This document shows, piece by piece, positions 57,030 through 64,000 of a stretch of 64,000 bases of DNA; positions within the stretch are counted from its first letter, which is position 1, and every line of letters begins with the position of its first letter. The position numbers and the translations under genes are program-made. The stretch covers positions 1-64,000 of the forward strand of contig DAOPJV010000018.1 of the NCBI GenBank assembly GCA_035399845.1, in the 5' to 3' direction. The stretch comes from ECT2AJA-110-A sp035399845. Its GTDB lineage: Bacteria; Planctomycetota; Phycisphaerae; UBA1845; UTPLA1. Below the pieces are notes generated by a model. It did no database searches and was not told the DNA's origin. It worked only from the letters and a program-made list of their open reading frames with translations.

Positions 57030-58487
57030 ATGAAGGTACGCGACGTTCGGTTTCTGTGCGGATACGCTTTCAAAATCACAACTGTCGCCATCGCGCTGTG
57101 CGCCGGATTGCGCGCGAGGGCGGACGAACCGCCGGAACGACCTGCGTTGCAGCGGGACGTGAACGCCAATCGAACGAAGATCGTGAGTGGTCCCTTCTTC
57201 ACGATCGACTCCGGCAAGCCCTTTGTCATGCCATGGTTCCGTACGGATTTGGGGCACGATGTGGAGTATCTCTGGTACCGACCCAAGTGCGAACCGCGGG
57301 ACGATGACGATGTTCTCGGTTGTCGATACCTGTGCGACGGAATTGACCACTCGTATGGCGTTGGCGCCTCGCTGGGGATACCGGTCGCGGATCTGCAGGC
57401 CGGCGACCTGCAATGTGATTTCTTCACCGGCCATACGACGGAGGACGGCAGGGGCGGTCTCGACGCAAAGCCGCTGGCGGCGCTGACGCTGAGACGAATT
57501 CCAAAACCGTCCGAATCCGGACAGTTCACCTTCGCGTTCGGATCGTGCTCTCATCAGGAACGCTTCGGTGAGCGCCAGCCGATCTGGAACGCGATCGTGA
57601 GGGACGAACCCGACTGTTTCTTCTTCATCGGTGACAACATTTATCTGCCGAGCGATCCGGAGGTGTTTCCAAAGACGCGCGACGGCGTCGTTCAGCTTTA
57701 TCGTGAACGCTACAACCATCAGCGGCGTACGCCCGAACTTCAGTCCCTGCTTCGCTCGACCTACTGTTTCGGCATCTGGGACGATCACGACTACGGCCCC
57801 AACAACGCCGACAGGACCTGGCAATGGAAGGACGCGGCCCTGCAGGTCTTCAGGGAGTACTTTCCCGGCTCCTATGGTCTTCCCGATGCGCCGGGCTGCT
57901 TTCAGTCGTTCAGCTGGGGCGATGTGGATATCTTCCTGCTGGACGATCGCACCTTTCGCGATCCCAATGACGCGCCGCCGCCCGACAAAACGATGTTCGG
58001 CGCGGCGCAGCTCGCGTGGCTGAAGAAGGGCCTTGCCGAGTCGAAGGCCAAATTCAGGCTGATCTTCAACGGCAACCAGATGCTCAGCGATCTGCATCCG
58101 CATGAAAGCTGGGGCACGTATTTCAGGCCTGAGCGTGACGCGTTCCTGCGCTGGCTGTGGGATCAGAAGATTGACGGCGTCGTCTTCCTTGCGGGCGATC
58201 GTCACTTCGCCGAGCTGATCCACAAGAAGGATCCGAAGGGCGTGGGGCCGGATCTCTGGGAACTCACGAGTTCGCCGCTGGCCAACGAGCACTTCAAGCA
58301 GGGCGGTCTGGTCAGCAACAGGGAACGCGTCGCCAGGTACGTCGGCGGCGTGAATTACGGCGTGATCAAGGTGGACACGACGGTTTCCCGGCCGACGCTC
58401 GACCTGATCGTCAGGGATGTGGATGGAAAAGAAGTGATTCGCCAGCGCGTCGAGCTGGATAGACGCCGGCCGGCCGCTGCGAAATAG
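57030..58487 (+). CDS. PhoD-like alkaline phosphatase/phosphodiesterase
   Basis: 485 residues. Signal peptide (ITTVAIALCAGLRARA), an N-terminal beta domain, then the PhoD-like metallophosphatase: FAFGSCSHQERFGE, FFIGDNIYLPSD, GIWDDHDYGPNN, FNGNQMLS and FLAGDRHFAEL, the metal-ligand set of the family. It should hydrolyse phosphate mono- or diesters outside the cytoplasm. Start ATG 57030 has ACGGAG upstream; the frame extends further upstream into the mutL start. It is transcribed divergently from mutL. No PHO box seen. Confidence 0.88.
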   Translation: MKVRDVRFLCGYAFKITTVAIALCAGLRARADEPPERPALQRDVNANRTKIVSGPFFTIDSGKPFVMPWFRTDLGHDVEYLWYRPKCEPRDDDDVLGCRYLCDGIDHSYGVGASLGIPVADLQAGDLQCDFFTGHTTEDGRGGLDAKPLAALTLRRIPKPSESGQFTFAFGSCSHQERFGERQPIWNAIVRDEPDCFFFIGDNIYLPSDPEVFPKTRDGVVQLYRERYNHQRRTPELQSLLRSTYCFGIWDDHDYGPNNADRTWQWKDAALQVFREYFPGSYGLPDAPGCFQSFSWGDVDIFLLDDRTFRDPNDAPPPDKTMFGAAQLAWLKKGLAESKAKFRLIFNGNQMLSDLHPHESWGTYFRPERDAFLRWLWDQKIDGVVFLAGDRHFAELIHKKDPKGVGPDLWELTSSPLANEHFKQGGLVSNRERVARYVGGVNYGVIKVDTTVSRPTLDLIVRDVDGKEVIRQRVELDRRRPAAAK

Positions 58488-58526
58488 ACGGCGATGGCTG
58501 CGACGGATAATGCAGGTATCTGTGAA

Positions 58527-58545
58527 TCGAGGCGTCGCGCCTCGA
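58527..58545 (+). terminator. Hairpin after the PhoD-like gene
   Basis: TCGAGGCG (58527-58534), TCG, CGCCTCGA (58538-58545): an 8 bp perfect stem 40 bases after the stop, without a clear T-tract. Confidence 0.4.
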
Positions 58546-58587
58546 ATCACCTGAGTACTCGGGTCAGTCTTTGAGAAAGGGTCAACG

Positions 58588-60690
58588 ATGATGAATCGAA
58601 ATACGCGGAGTGTCCTCGTGTGCGTCACGCTGCTTGCAGGCATGATCCTGATCGCGCCGCGCGTCCTCCGGGCGGACGAGCCGACAAAGCCGGACGCGGC
58701 GGCGCTGAAGAAACGCGCCGATGAGATCTTTGCCAGATCTCTGGAGCGCTATCAGGCCCTGCGCAGCTATCGTGAAAAGGCGACAGCCGTCTACAGGATG
58801 ACCTATCGCGATGAGAGCGGCGAGGATGTCGGTCAAAACCAGGAAATGAAGTTCACGACGATCGCCGCCAAACCGAATCGTTTCAAGGTTGTCTCGGACC
58901 AGCTCTCCATGGCGTCGGACGGCAAACTCTTCCGATGCGCGATGGAGGGATTCGCGAATTACATGGAAGTGGACGCCGCATCGGGGCTGTCACTGCCGGA
59001 GGAACTGTCCGAGGTGCAGGGCGCATTTTCCATCAGCCCGGCGCTGGCCGCGATGAATGGCGACGTAAAGGATGTCTGGTCGATGTTCCCGTCACTGACG
59101 GGCGTGACGTCGATTCAGAATGTCGACCTCGATCGTGTGGCGTGCGAGCGGATCAACATGACAATGGAAGCGCCGATGCTTGCCGGCGACACGCCCGCCG
59201 ATGTCTCCGTCTGGATCGACACGAACACACGGATGCTGAAACGCATCGAGGTCGACTACACGAAGGGCGCGATCGCTCAGCGCGAGGAGATGGGCGAGTA
59301 CCAGGCGGCGTCGGATCCCTATGCCGACTACAAGCTGGAACGGGCCTGCGTAACCTACGCCATCGATGAAGTCACGACGGATCCTGCGCTTGAGGACGCC
59401 GACTTCGCGTTGAAGGTTTCGGATGACGGGCGGAAGGTGGATTCCTACATGGGCATCCTTGGCGTAGGGGTTGAACGGCCGACGATCATCAGCGACGCGG
59501 CGCCGCCGTTCGAGTCCGAGGATTTCGACGACAAGCCCATCAAACTCGAGGATTTCAGGGGCAAGGTCGTCGTCCTCGATTTCTGGGCGACCTGGTGTGG
59601 TCCGTGCGTGCAGGCGATCCCGCACGTTCAGAAGGCCAGCGAACGCCTGAAGGACAAGGACGTCGTTTTCCTCGGAATCAACCGCGATCAAGCTGGCAGT
59701 GAAAAACACGTCAGGAAATTCATCGAAAAGAAGCAGATCACCTTCCGCCAGGTCAAGGACTTCGACGGTGACATCGCCAACGACTATCACGTCTCGAGCA
59801 TTCCGTGCACGGTGCTGATCGGAAAGGACGGCGTTGTCCAGTCTTTCGATGTGGGCTTCGGCGCCGGAGGCGAGGATCAGCTTGTCGCCAAGGTCGAGAA
59901 ACTCCTGGCCGGCGAGCGGCTCTTCGATCCTGAGGAGATTGCGCGACAGAAGGCGAGCGCCGAGACGCAGGAAACCGCGCCGCGCTCCGACGCGCTGCCT
60001 GACATTGACGGCGAGCGGTTGGTGAAGGGGGATCTCCTGTCAGGCGCCAGCCAGTTGATTGCGAAAGGGGATCTCAACGGCGATGGCGTTGAGGACTACG
60101 CCTTCGCGAGCTACACCGGCGGTCGCGTCCTCCGCATTCTCTACGGCGGCCGAGAGGACTTCGAGAAGGTCAAAGTCAAGGGCATTCGACCGACGGAGGC
60201 CATCCAGTCCGCCAGGATCGTCGAGGTTAACGGCAAGGCGAGAATTCTCGCACTGCTGAGTGACTATCAATACCTGAATGGCATGGCGAACAAGGTTCGC
60301 ATCGGGGCGTTTTCGCCGGATGGCGAGAGCCTCTGGCTGCACGATCTGGAGACGCCCGCCAAAACGACGGCGCAGGCGACGCTTGAAATCGCAGACCTCG
60401 ATGACGCGCCGGGGCCCGAGCTGATCGTCTCCCTGTCGCTGTTCACGATGTCGCAGGAGGGCGGTATGAGCTATTCGCAGGAATACCATTCGTCCTATCT
60501 CCTCGTCATCGACATGCGCGGCGAGACACGACTGCGGCGTCATCTGGGTTCGCAGGCAAACCTGGTGGCGATCATTCCCGGTAAACCGGCGACGCTGATT
60601 ATCAATGAAAGCTACTACGGTCTGCGAAAGTACCAATTGTCGCCACAGGTGGAGCAGGCCCAGGCGAAGGCCGAGGGCGTCCAGCCCTGA
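58588..60690 (+). CDS. DUF2092-like protein fused to TlpA-type thioredoxin and FG-GAP-like domain
   Basis: 700 residues. Signal peptide (VLVCVTLLAGMILIAPRVLRA), an N-terminal domain (about 40-260) of the outer-membrane lipoprotein-sorting-like DUF2092 type (YQALRSYREKATAVYRM; KPNRFKVVSDQLSMASDGKLF), a thioredoxin/AhpC-TSA domain with C337-G-P-C340 in FWATWCGPCVQAIP and the cis-Pro SSIPCTVLIG, and a C-terminal beta domain with GDLNGDGVEDYAFASY, an FG-GAP-like repeat. Probably a periplasmic redox protein that binds lipid or surface components. A paralog of the N-terminal part starts at 63375. Confidence 0.8.
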   Translation: MMNRNTRSVLVCVTLLAGMILIAPRVLRADEPTKPDAAALKKRADEIFARSLERYQALRSYREKATAVYRMTYRDESGEDVGQNQEMKFTTIAAKPNRFKVVSDQLSMASDGKLFRCAMEGFANYMEVDAASGLSLPEELSEVQGAFSISPALAAMNGDVKDVWSMFPSLTGVTSIQNVDLDRVACERINMTMEAPMLAGDTPADVSVWIDTNTRMLKRIEVDYTKGAIAQREEMGEYQAASDPYADYKLERACVTYAIDEVTTDPALEDADFALKVSDDGRKVDSYMGILGVGVERPTIISDAAPPFESEDFDDKPIKLEDFRGKVVVLDFWATWCGPCVQAIPHVQKASERLKDKDVVFLGINRDQAGSEKHVRKFIEKKQITFRQVKDFDGDIANDYHVSSIPCTVLIGKDGVVQSFDVGFGAGGEDQLVAKVEKLLAGERLFDPEEIARQKASAETQETAPRSDALPDIDGERLVKGDLLSGASQLIAKGDLNGDGVEDYAFASYTGGRVLRILYGGREDFEKVKVKGIRPTEAIQSARIVEVNGKARILALLSDYQYLNGMANKVRIGAFSPDGESLWLHDLETPAKTTAQATLEIADLDDAPGPELIVSLSLFTMSQEGGMSYSQEYHSSYLLVIDMRGETRLRRHLGSQANLVAIIPGKPATLIINESYYGLRKYQLSPQVEQAQAKAEGVQP

Positions 60691-61030
60691 CGCCGCATTG
60701 GCCGCACGGCGCAGTTCCTGGGCGATCGCCCGGCGTGATCTTCATTCGCATTGGGAGCAATTCAGTGGTTCATTGAGTTGTTCGTTTGACAGTGGGCGCA
60801 ATGCGGGACTTTATATCGGCGCCATTGAATGGGCCTGGAAACGCCGCCGCCTTTTTTGTTCGCAAGTTTATTCGCGTCCCGCTAGTATTCGAGCCCAAAT
60901 GGCCTGGTTGTGTTCTGCGTCTGTATGATGGGCGGAGAATCTACACCAGTTGATCGGCCGTTTCCTGCGGACGCCTCGGAAGCGCGTCTGACACGACTTC
61001 AGTTCAGCAGGCCAGGCCCGGAGGCGCCCA
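60691..61030 (+). promoter_or_regulatory. Promoter region of the 61031 gene
   Basis: 340 bases without a gene. A perfect TTGACA (60786-60791) is followed at 18-19 bases by the AT-rich TTTATAT (60810-60816), a modest promoter match. Nothing else recognised. Confidence 0.35.
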
Positions 61031-63133
61031 ATGAAATCGGCAACAGTTCTCGTTCTCTCTGCAATTCTGCTGGTCGGCGCTTCAGAGACCGCGTACTGCG
61101 ACACATTCATATTCTCAAATACATGCGATGACGGAAACTGGTTTTCGATCTGCGCTTATACGGGTGAGTGTCCGCCGGAACAGCAATGCGATACGAACAA
61201 TTGGGGGATTCTTGGCATTGGCTCCCAGCCGGCGTTCCCCGGTCCATTGGATGATGTCATTCTCGGCGATTTCTTCGTTACACTGGATTCAGACATCACA
61301 TTGAACAGTCTTCTGCTGCCCTCAGCGGCGGTGCTTCGATGGACGGACGGAGACTTGTTCGCCGGCGCGCAGGTGTCCGGTCCGTTTGGGATCAACGGTC
61401 TGCTCCTCGTGGACTCCGTGAATGGCGTTCGGGTGTTGATGCCGACCCAGGTCAGCGGCGCCATCCATGTCGCGGGCGGGACGCTGACATTCAGCGGAGA
61501 TCTCAATTCGGGCGTTTCCGCCAGTTATGCGATTGACACGGATTCAACGCTCAGCCTCGCCGGCGCGACGGTCCGAGGCGCGATCAGTGGGAACATTGAG
61601 GGGACAATCACCAACGACGGCAACATGACGATCGGCTCACAGGGCGCGACGTTCAATATCACGGGCGCCGGCTTCCGGTTCGGCACGGGCACGCTGACGA
61701 TCAACGCCGGCGGCGCGCTGACCAACGACGGAATTATCGCCGGCGTCAGCAACTTCGGGTTCAGCGCCTCGGCGCTCGGGGGTGATGGCAATCTCGAGAA
61801 TCACGGGACGATCGACTTCCAGCTGGGTCGCTGGAACAGCGCCAGTGGATCGACGGCGTCGATCGTCAACACGAACACGGGCGTTGTGACGAAGACCACC
61901 GGCAACTCGGCGGAGGTCAACGTCCCGTTCATCAACAGCGGCAGTCTGAACGTTCAGCTGGGCGATCTCAACATCGGAGGCGTGTTCAGTTCGGACGCCA
62001 ACGGCGTCATCAGCGTGGACGCCCAGGGGTCGCTGAGCCTGGAAGGTGCGACGCTCAGCGGCACATTCAACGGCAGCGCATCGGGGGACTTCACCAACGG
62101 CGGCAACATGACGATCGGCTCGCAGGGCGCGACGTTCAATATCACGGGCGCCGGCTTCCGGTTCGGCACGGGCACGCTGACGATCAACGCCGGCGGCGCG
62201 CTGACCAACGACGGAATTATCGCCGGCGTCAGCAACTTCGGGTTCAGCGCCTCGGCGCTCGGGGGTGATGGCAATCTCGAGAATCACGGGACGATCGACT
62301 TCCAGCTGGGTCGCTGGAACAGCGCCAGTGGATCGACGGCGTCGATCGTCAACACGAACACGGGCGTTGTGACGAAGACCACCGGCAACTCGGCGGAGAT
62401 CAACGTCCCGTTCATCAACAGCGGCATCGTAGCGATCGAGGACGGAACCATCGCGTTTGGGGCCCAGTTCACGCAGTTGCAGGGGGCCACGGCGCTGATC
62501 GGGGGGGCGGTTTCAGGCGCGTCAACAATGGAACTCCAGGGCGGTCTTCTTACCGGCGTCGGGAGTTTTGCGCTCGCTGTCGACAACACAGGAGGCGAGA
62601 TTGCTCCCGGAAGTTCGATCGGCCGCATCATCATTGGAGGCGAGTACGTCCAGGGGGCTGGCGGCGAACTGGCGATAGACATTGCGGGGACCGCCCCTGA
62701 AAGCGAGTACGACCTCCTGAGTGTTACGGGCAATGCGCAGATTTCGGGTCTGTTGGCGGTTGATATCGTCGGTGGTTTTGTCCCCGAGATCGGACAGAGC
62801 TTCGTCGTCCTCAATGCCAATCAGGTCATCGGCGGCTTCGACAACGTCGTCGTCTCCGGCCTGCCCGAGGGATTGCGGTTGACCATCGAGTATTTTCCGT
62901 CGTCGGTTCGCATTTCGGTGATGGAATCTGTTCCCATGATTGCCGGCGATATGAACTGTGATGGCGAAGTGGATTTCGCCGATCTGTCTCCGTTTGCGGC
63001 CGCTCTCGTGAACCCGCTCGACTATCATCAGGCGTTTCCCCTGTGCAGTATCGAGAATGGAGACATGAATCAGGACCAGAGTCTCGACGGTCTCGATCTG
63101 GGAGAGTTCATCACCACGATTCTCGCTCCCTAG
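61031..63133 (+). CDS. Exported beta-repeat protein with internal duplication and dockerin-like tail
   Basis: 700 residues. Signal peptide (TVLVLSAILLVGASETAYC), then a Cys-containing segment, then autotransporter-like Gly/Asn/Thr-rich beta strands (NDGNMTIGSQGATFNITGAG; IVNTNTGVVTKTTGN). A 111-residue block occurs twice (about 194-304 and 355-465) with only a few substitutions. Later PGSSIGRIIIGGEY resembles the passenger strand repeats of autotransporters, but no beta-barrel is present. The C-terminus has two dockerin-like loops (GDMNCDGEVDFADLSPF; GDMNQDQSLDGLDLGEF) and ends ITTILAP. Surface or secreted protein; ligand unknown. Confidence 0.85.
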   Translation: MKSATVLVLSAILLVGASETAYCDTFIFSNTCDDGNWFSICAYTGECPPEQQCDTNNWGILGIGSQPAFPGPLDDVILGDFFVTLDSDITLNSLLLPSAAVLRWTDGDLFAGAQVSGPFGINGLLLVDSVNGVRVLMPTQVSGAIHVAGGTLTFSGDLNSGVSASYAIDTDSTLSLAGATVRGAISGNIEGTITNDGNMTIGSQGATFNITGAGFRFGTGTLTINAGGALTNDGIIAGVSNFGFSASALGGDGNLENHGTIDFQLGRWNSASGSTASIVNTNTGVVTKTTGNSAEVNVPFINSGSLNVQLGDLNIGGVFSSDANGVISVDAQGSLSLEGATLSGTFNGSASGDFTNGGNMTIGSQGATFNITGAGFRFGTGTLTINAGGALTNDGIIAGVSNFGFSASALGGDGNLENHGTIDFQLGRWNSASGSTASIVNTNTGVVTKTTGNSAEINVPFINSGIVAIEDGTIAFGAQFTQLQGATALIGGAVSGASTMELQGGLLTGVGSFALAVDNTGGEIAPGSSIGRIIIGGEYVQGAGGELAIDIAGTAPESEYDLLSVTGNAQISGLLAVDIVGGFVPEIGQSFVVLNANQVIGGFDNVVVSGLPEGLRLTIEYFPSSVRISVMESVPMIAGDMNCDGEVDFADLSPFAAALVNPLDYHQAFPLCSIENGDMNQDQSLDGLDLGEFITTILAP
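61610..61943. repeat. 334 bp intragenic duplication, copy 1
   Basis: Matches 62093-62426 at an offset of 483 bases (161 codons) with three differences by eye (GACGG/GGCGG, CTCA/CTCG, GAGGTC/GAGATC). Confidence 0.85.
62093..62426. repeat. 334 bp intragenic duplication, copy 2
   Basis: Second copy of the block at 61610-61943, in the same reading frame. The 149 bases between the copies are not repeated. Confidence 0.85.
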
Positions 63134-63374
63134 ACTGAGGCGACGGAGACATTGTCTGCACGACTGCGGTGAAACTCGCCACAAGGAACAGAGCAACCGA
63201 TCCCGAAGCGACGGTCGATTTTTCGTCGCATGGATGGGTATACTATGGCCTGCGGATGCACGACCTGAGTACAGCGCGGAGTCTTTGCGGGCAGGCGCCG
63301 AAAGACAATGGTCTCGTTTGTTCGCAGTCGGGCGCGTCTTCGCAGTTGTGCAGACCAGACGCCGGAGTCACGAA

Positions 63375-64000
63375 ATGAATCGACACCCTCGGATCCGCGT
63401 GATCACATCGGCGATAGTCCTCGGATTGGCGTTGGCGCCTTTGATTGCCGCCATGGCTGATGACGCGCCGCCGGCAAAGATCGGCGATGCGGCGCTGAAG
63501 GCGAAGGCGGCGGCCATTTTCGAGGCCTCCATCCAGCGCTATCGGGCGCTGGAGCGATATCAGCACGACGCCACGTTCAACATTCATACCGCGTATCTGG
63601 ATGGAAACGGCGCCGAGAAGGACACGTCGGATCAGGACTCAAAAATGCGCGTCGTCATGGACAGGCCCAATCGATTCCGCATCGACAGCGATCAGCTCAC
63701 GATATGCAGTGATGGCGAGAAGCTGCGAATGCTGCCCGCCCGGAGCAGCAAGTATCTGGAACTGAAGGCGCCCGCAGGTCTCATTCCGCCGGACGAACTG
63801 ACCATGATCCTGGCGGGCGCGTCCGTGGGCCTGGCGCCCGAGCTGCGGGGGATGGACCGCTCCGGGCGAAACGTCTGGGATCTCTTTCCGTGCATTCGGA
63901 CGATCGAATCCGTCGATCGTGTTTCCATCGACGGCGTCGCGTGCGATCGCGTTGAGCTGATGGCGGACGTCGATGGCAAGGGGCTGATTCCCACGAAGGT
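63375..64000 (+). CDS. DUF2092-like exported protein (partial, runs off the window)
   Basis: ATG 63375 with GGAG 11 bases upstream opens a frame with no stop to the right edge (208 codons). Signal peptide (ITSAIVLGLALAPLIAAMA), then AAIFEASIQRYRALERYQHDATFNI, DRPNRFRIDSDQLTICSDGEKL and AGLIPPDELTMIL, matching in order the N-terminal domain of the 58588 gene (ERYQALRSYREKATAVY; KPNRFKVVSDQLSMASDGKLF). It is therefore a paralog and may also continue into a thioredoxin domain beyond the window. The two flank the 61031 gene. Confidence 0.85.
   Translation, partial: MNRHPRIRVITSAIVLGLALAPLIAAMADDAPPAKIGDAALKAKAAAIFEASIQRYRALERYQHDATFNIHTAYLDGNGAEKDTSDQDSKMRVVMDRPNRFRIDSDQLTICSDGEKLRMLPARSSKYLELKAPAGLIPPDELTMILAGASVGLAPELRGMDRSGRNVWDLFPCIRTIESVDRVSIDGVACDRVELMADVDGKGLIPTK

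Noticed and set aside
58588..60690. Integrin-like adhesion protein
   Set aside because: Only a single FG-GAP-like D-x-N-G-D-G loop is visible; the dominant features are DUF2092-like and thioredoxin domains.
1..64000. tRNA or rRNA genes
   Set aside because: I looked through the gaps between genes and found no cloverleaf or rRNA-like stretch; a tRNAscan run would be needed to be certain.

Overview
This 64 kb window is GC-rich bacterial chromosome or scaffold DNA, most likely from a planctomycete (Planctomycetota, Phycisphaerae-like). The pointers are several exported proteins ending in a VPEPAT-hydrophobic-RRR (PEP-CTERM) tail, two prepilin-like proteins starting FTLIELLVV, several proteins with dockerin-like D-x-N-x-D-G repeats (three of them ending near F[VI]TT[IL]L), a protein with a C-terminal Cys4 ribbon (CARCGY...CPECG), a nickel superoxide dismutase with an export signal, and a PIN-TRAM membrane protein. 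One run of 100 N (9334-9433) is a scaffold gap. I saw no rRNA, tRNA, CRISPR array, phage module or autonomous transposase.

Layout. 0-16.8 kb is a surface/exported-protein island: a DUF2252 protein, three lamin-tail or PEP-CTERM proteins, two prepilin-like proteins, a 1378-residue modular lamin-tail protein, a tandem pair of PEP-CTERM paralogs of which one carries a nonsense codon, and a beta-helix protein split by a one-base frameshift. 17-26 kb is signalling: a PilZ-REC-Hpt-like protein, an operon of lipoprotein, ECF sigma factor and anti-sigma factor, and divergently a compact operon of Tat-like small peptide, PqqD-like protein, HprK-like kinase and nucleotidyltransferase, followed by a three-PAS hybrid histidine kinase. 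26-31 kb has a tyrosine phenol-lyase/tryptophanase family enzyme, a repeat island, and a glycosyltransferase-acyltransferase pair. 31-39.4 kb has feoAB with a Fur-like palindrome, an HU-like protein, modAB without a visible modC, a JAMM protease and a PpiD/SurA-like chaperone.

39.6-50.8 kb holds lipoproteins, a DsbA-like protein, a TPR-HExxH protein, a PIN-TRAM protein, sodN, a GspG-like protein and a five-gene operon led by a GbsR/MarR-type regulator, with two copies of the same perfect palindrome (ATTTCTGT-N4-ACAGAAAT) at its first two genes. 51-64 kb contains a membrane protein, an exported endonuclease/phosphatase-fold protein, mutL, a PhoD-like phosphatase, a pair of DUF2092-like proteins (the first fused to a TlpA-like thioredoxin) and a repeat-rich exported protein with a 334 bp internal duplication.

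Between the genes lie several families of short structured repeats, including a 157 bp MITE-like element with terminal inverted repeats and a three-hairpin element whose copies show compensatory stem changes. The best candidate for a little-described system is the 20.6-23.3 kb cluster: its gene set resembles the tailoring half of lasso-peptide loci, but the peptide is a Tat-like leader with an 11-residue tail and no cyclase or protease is present.
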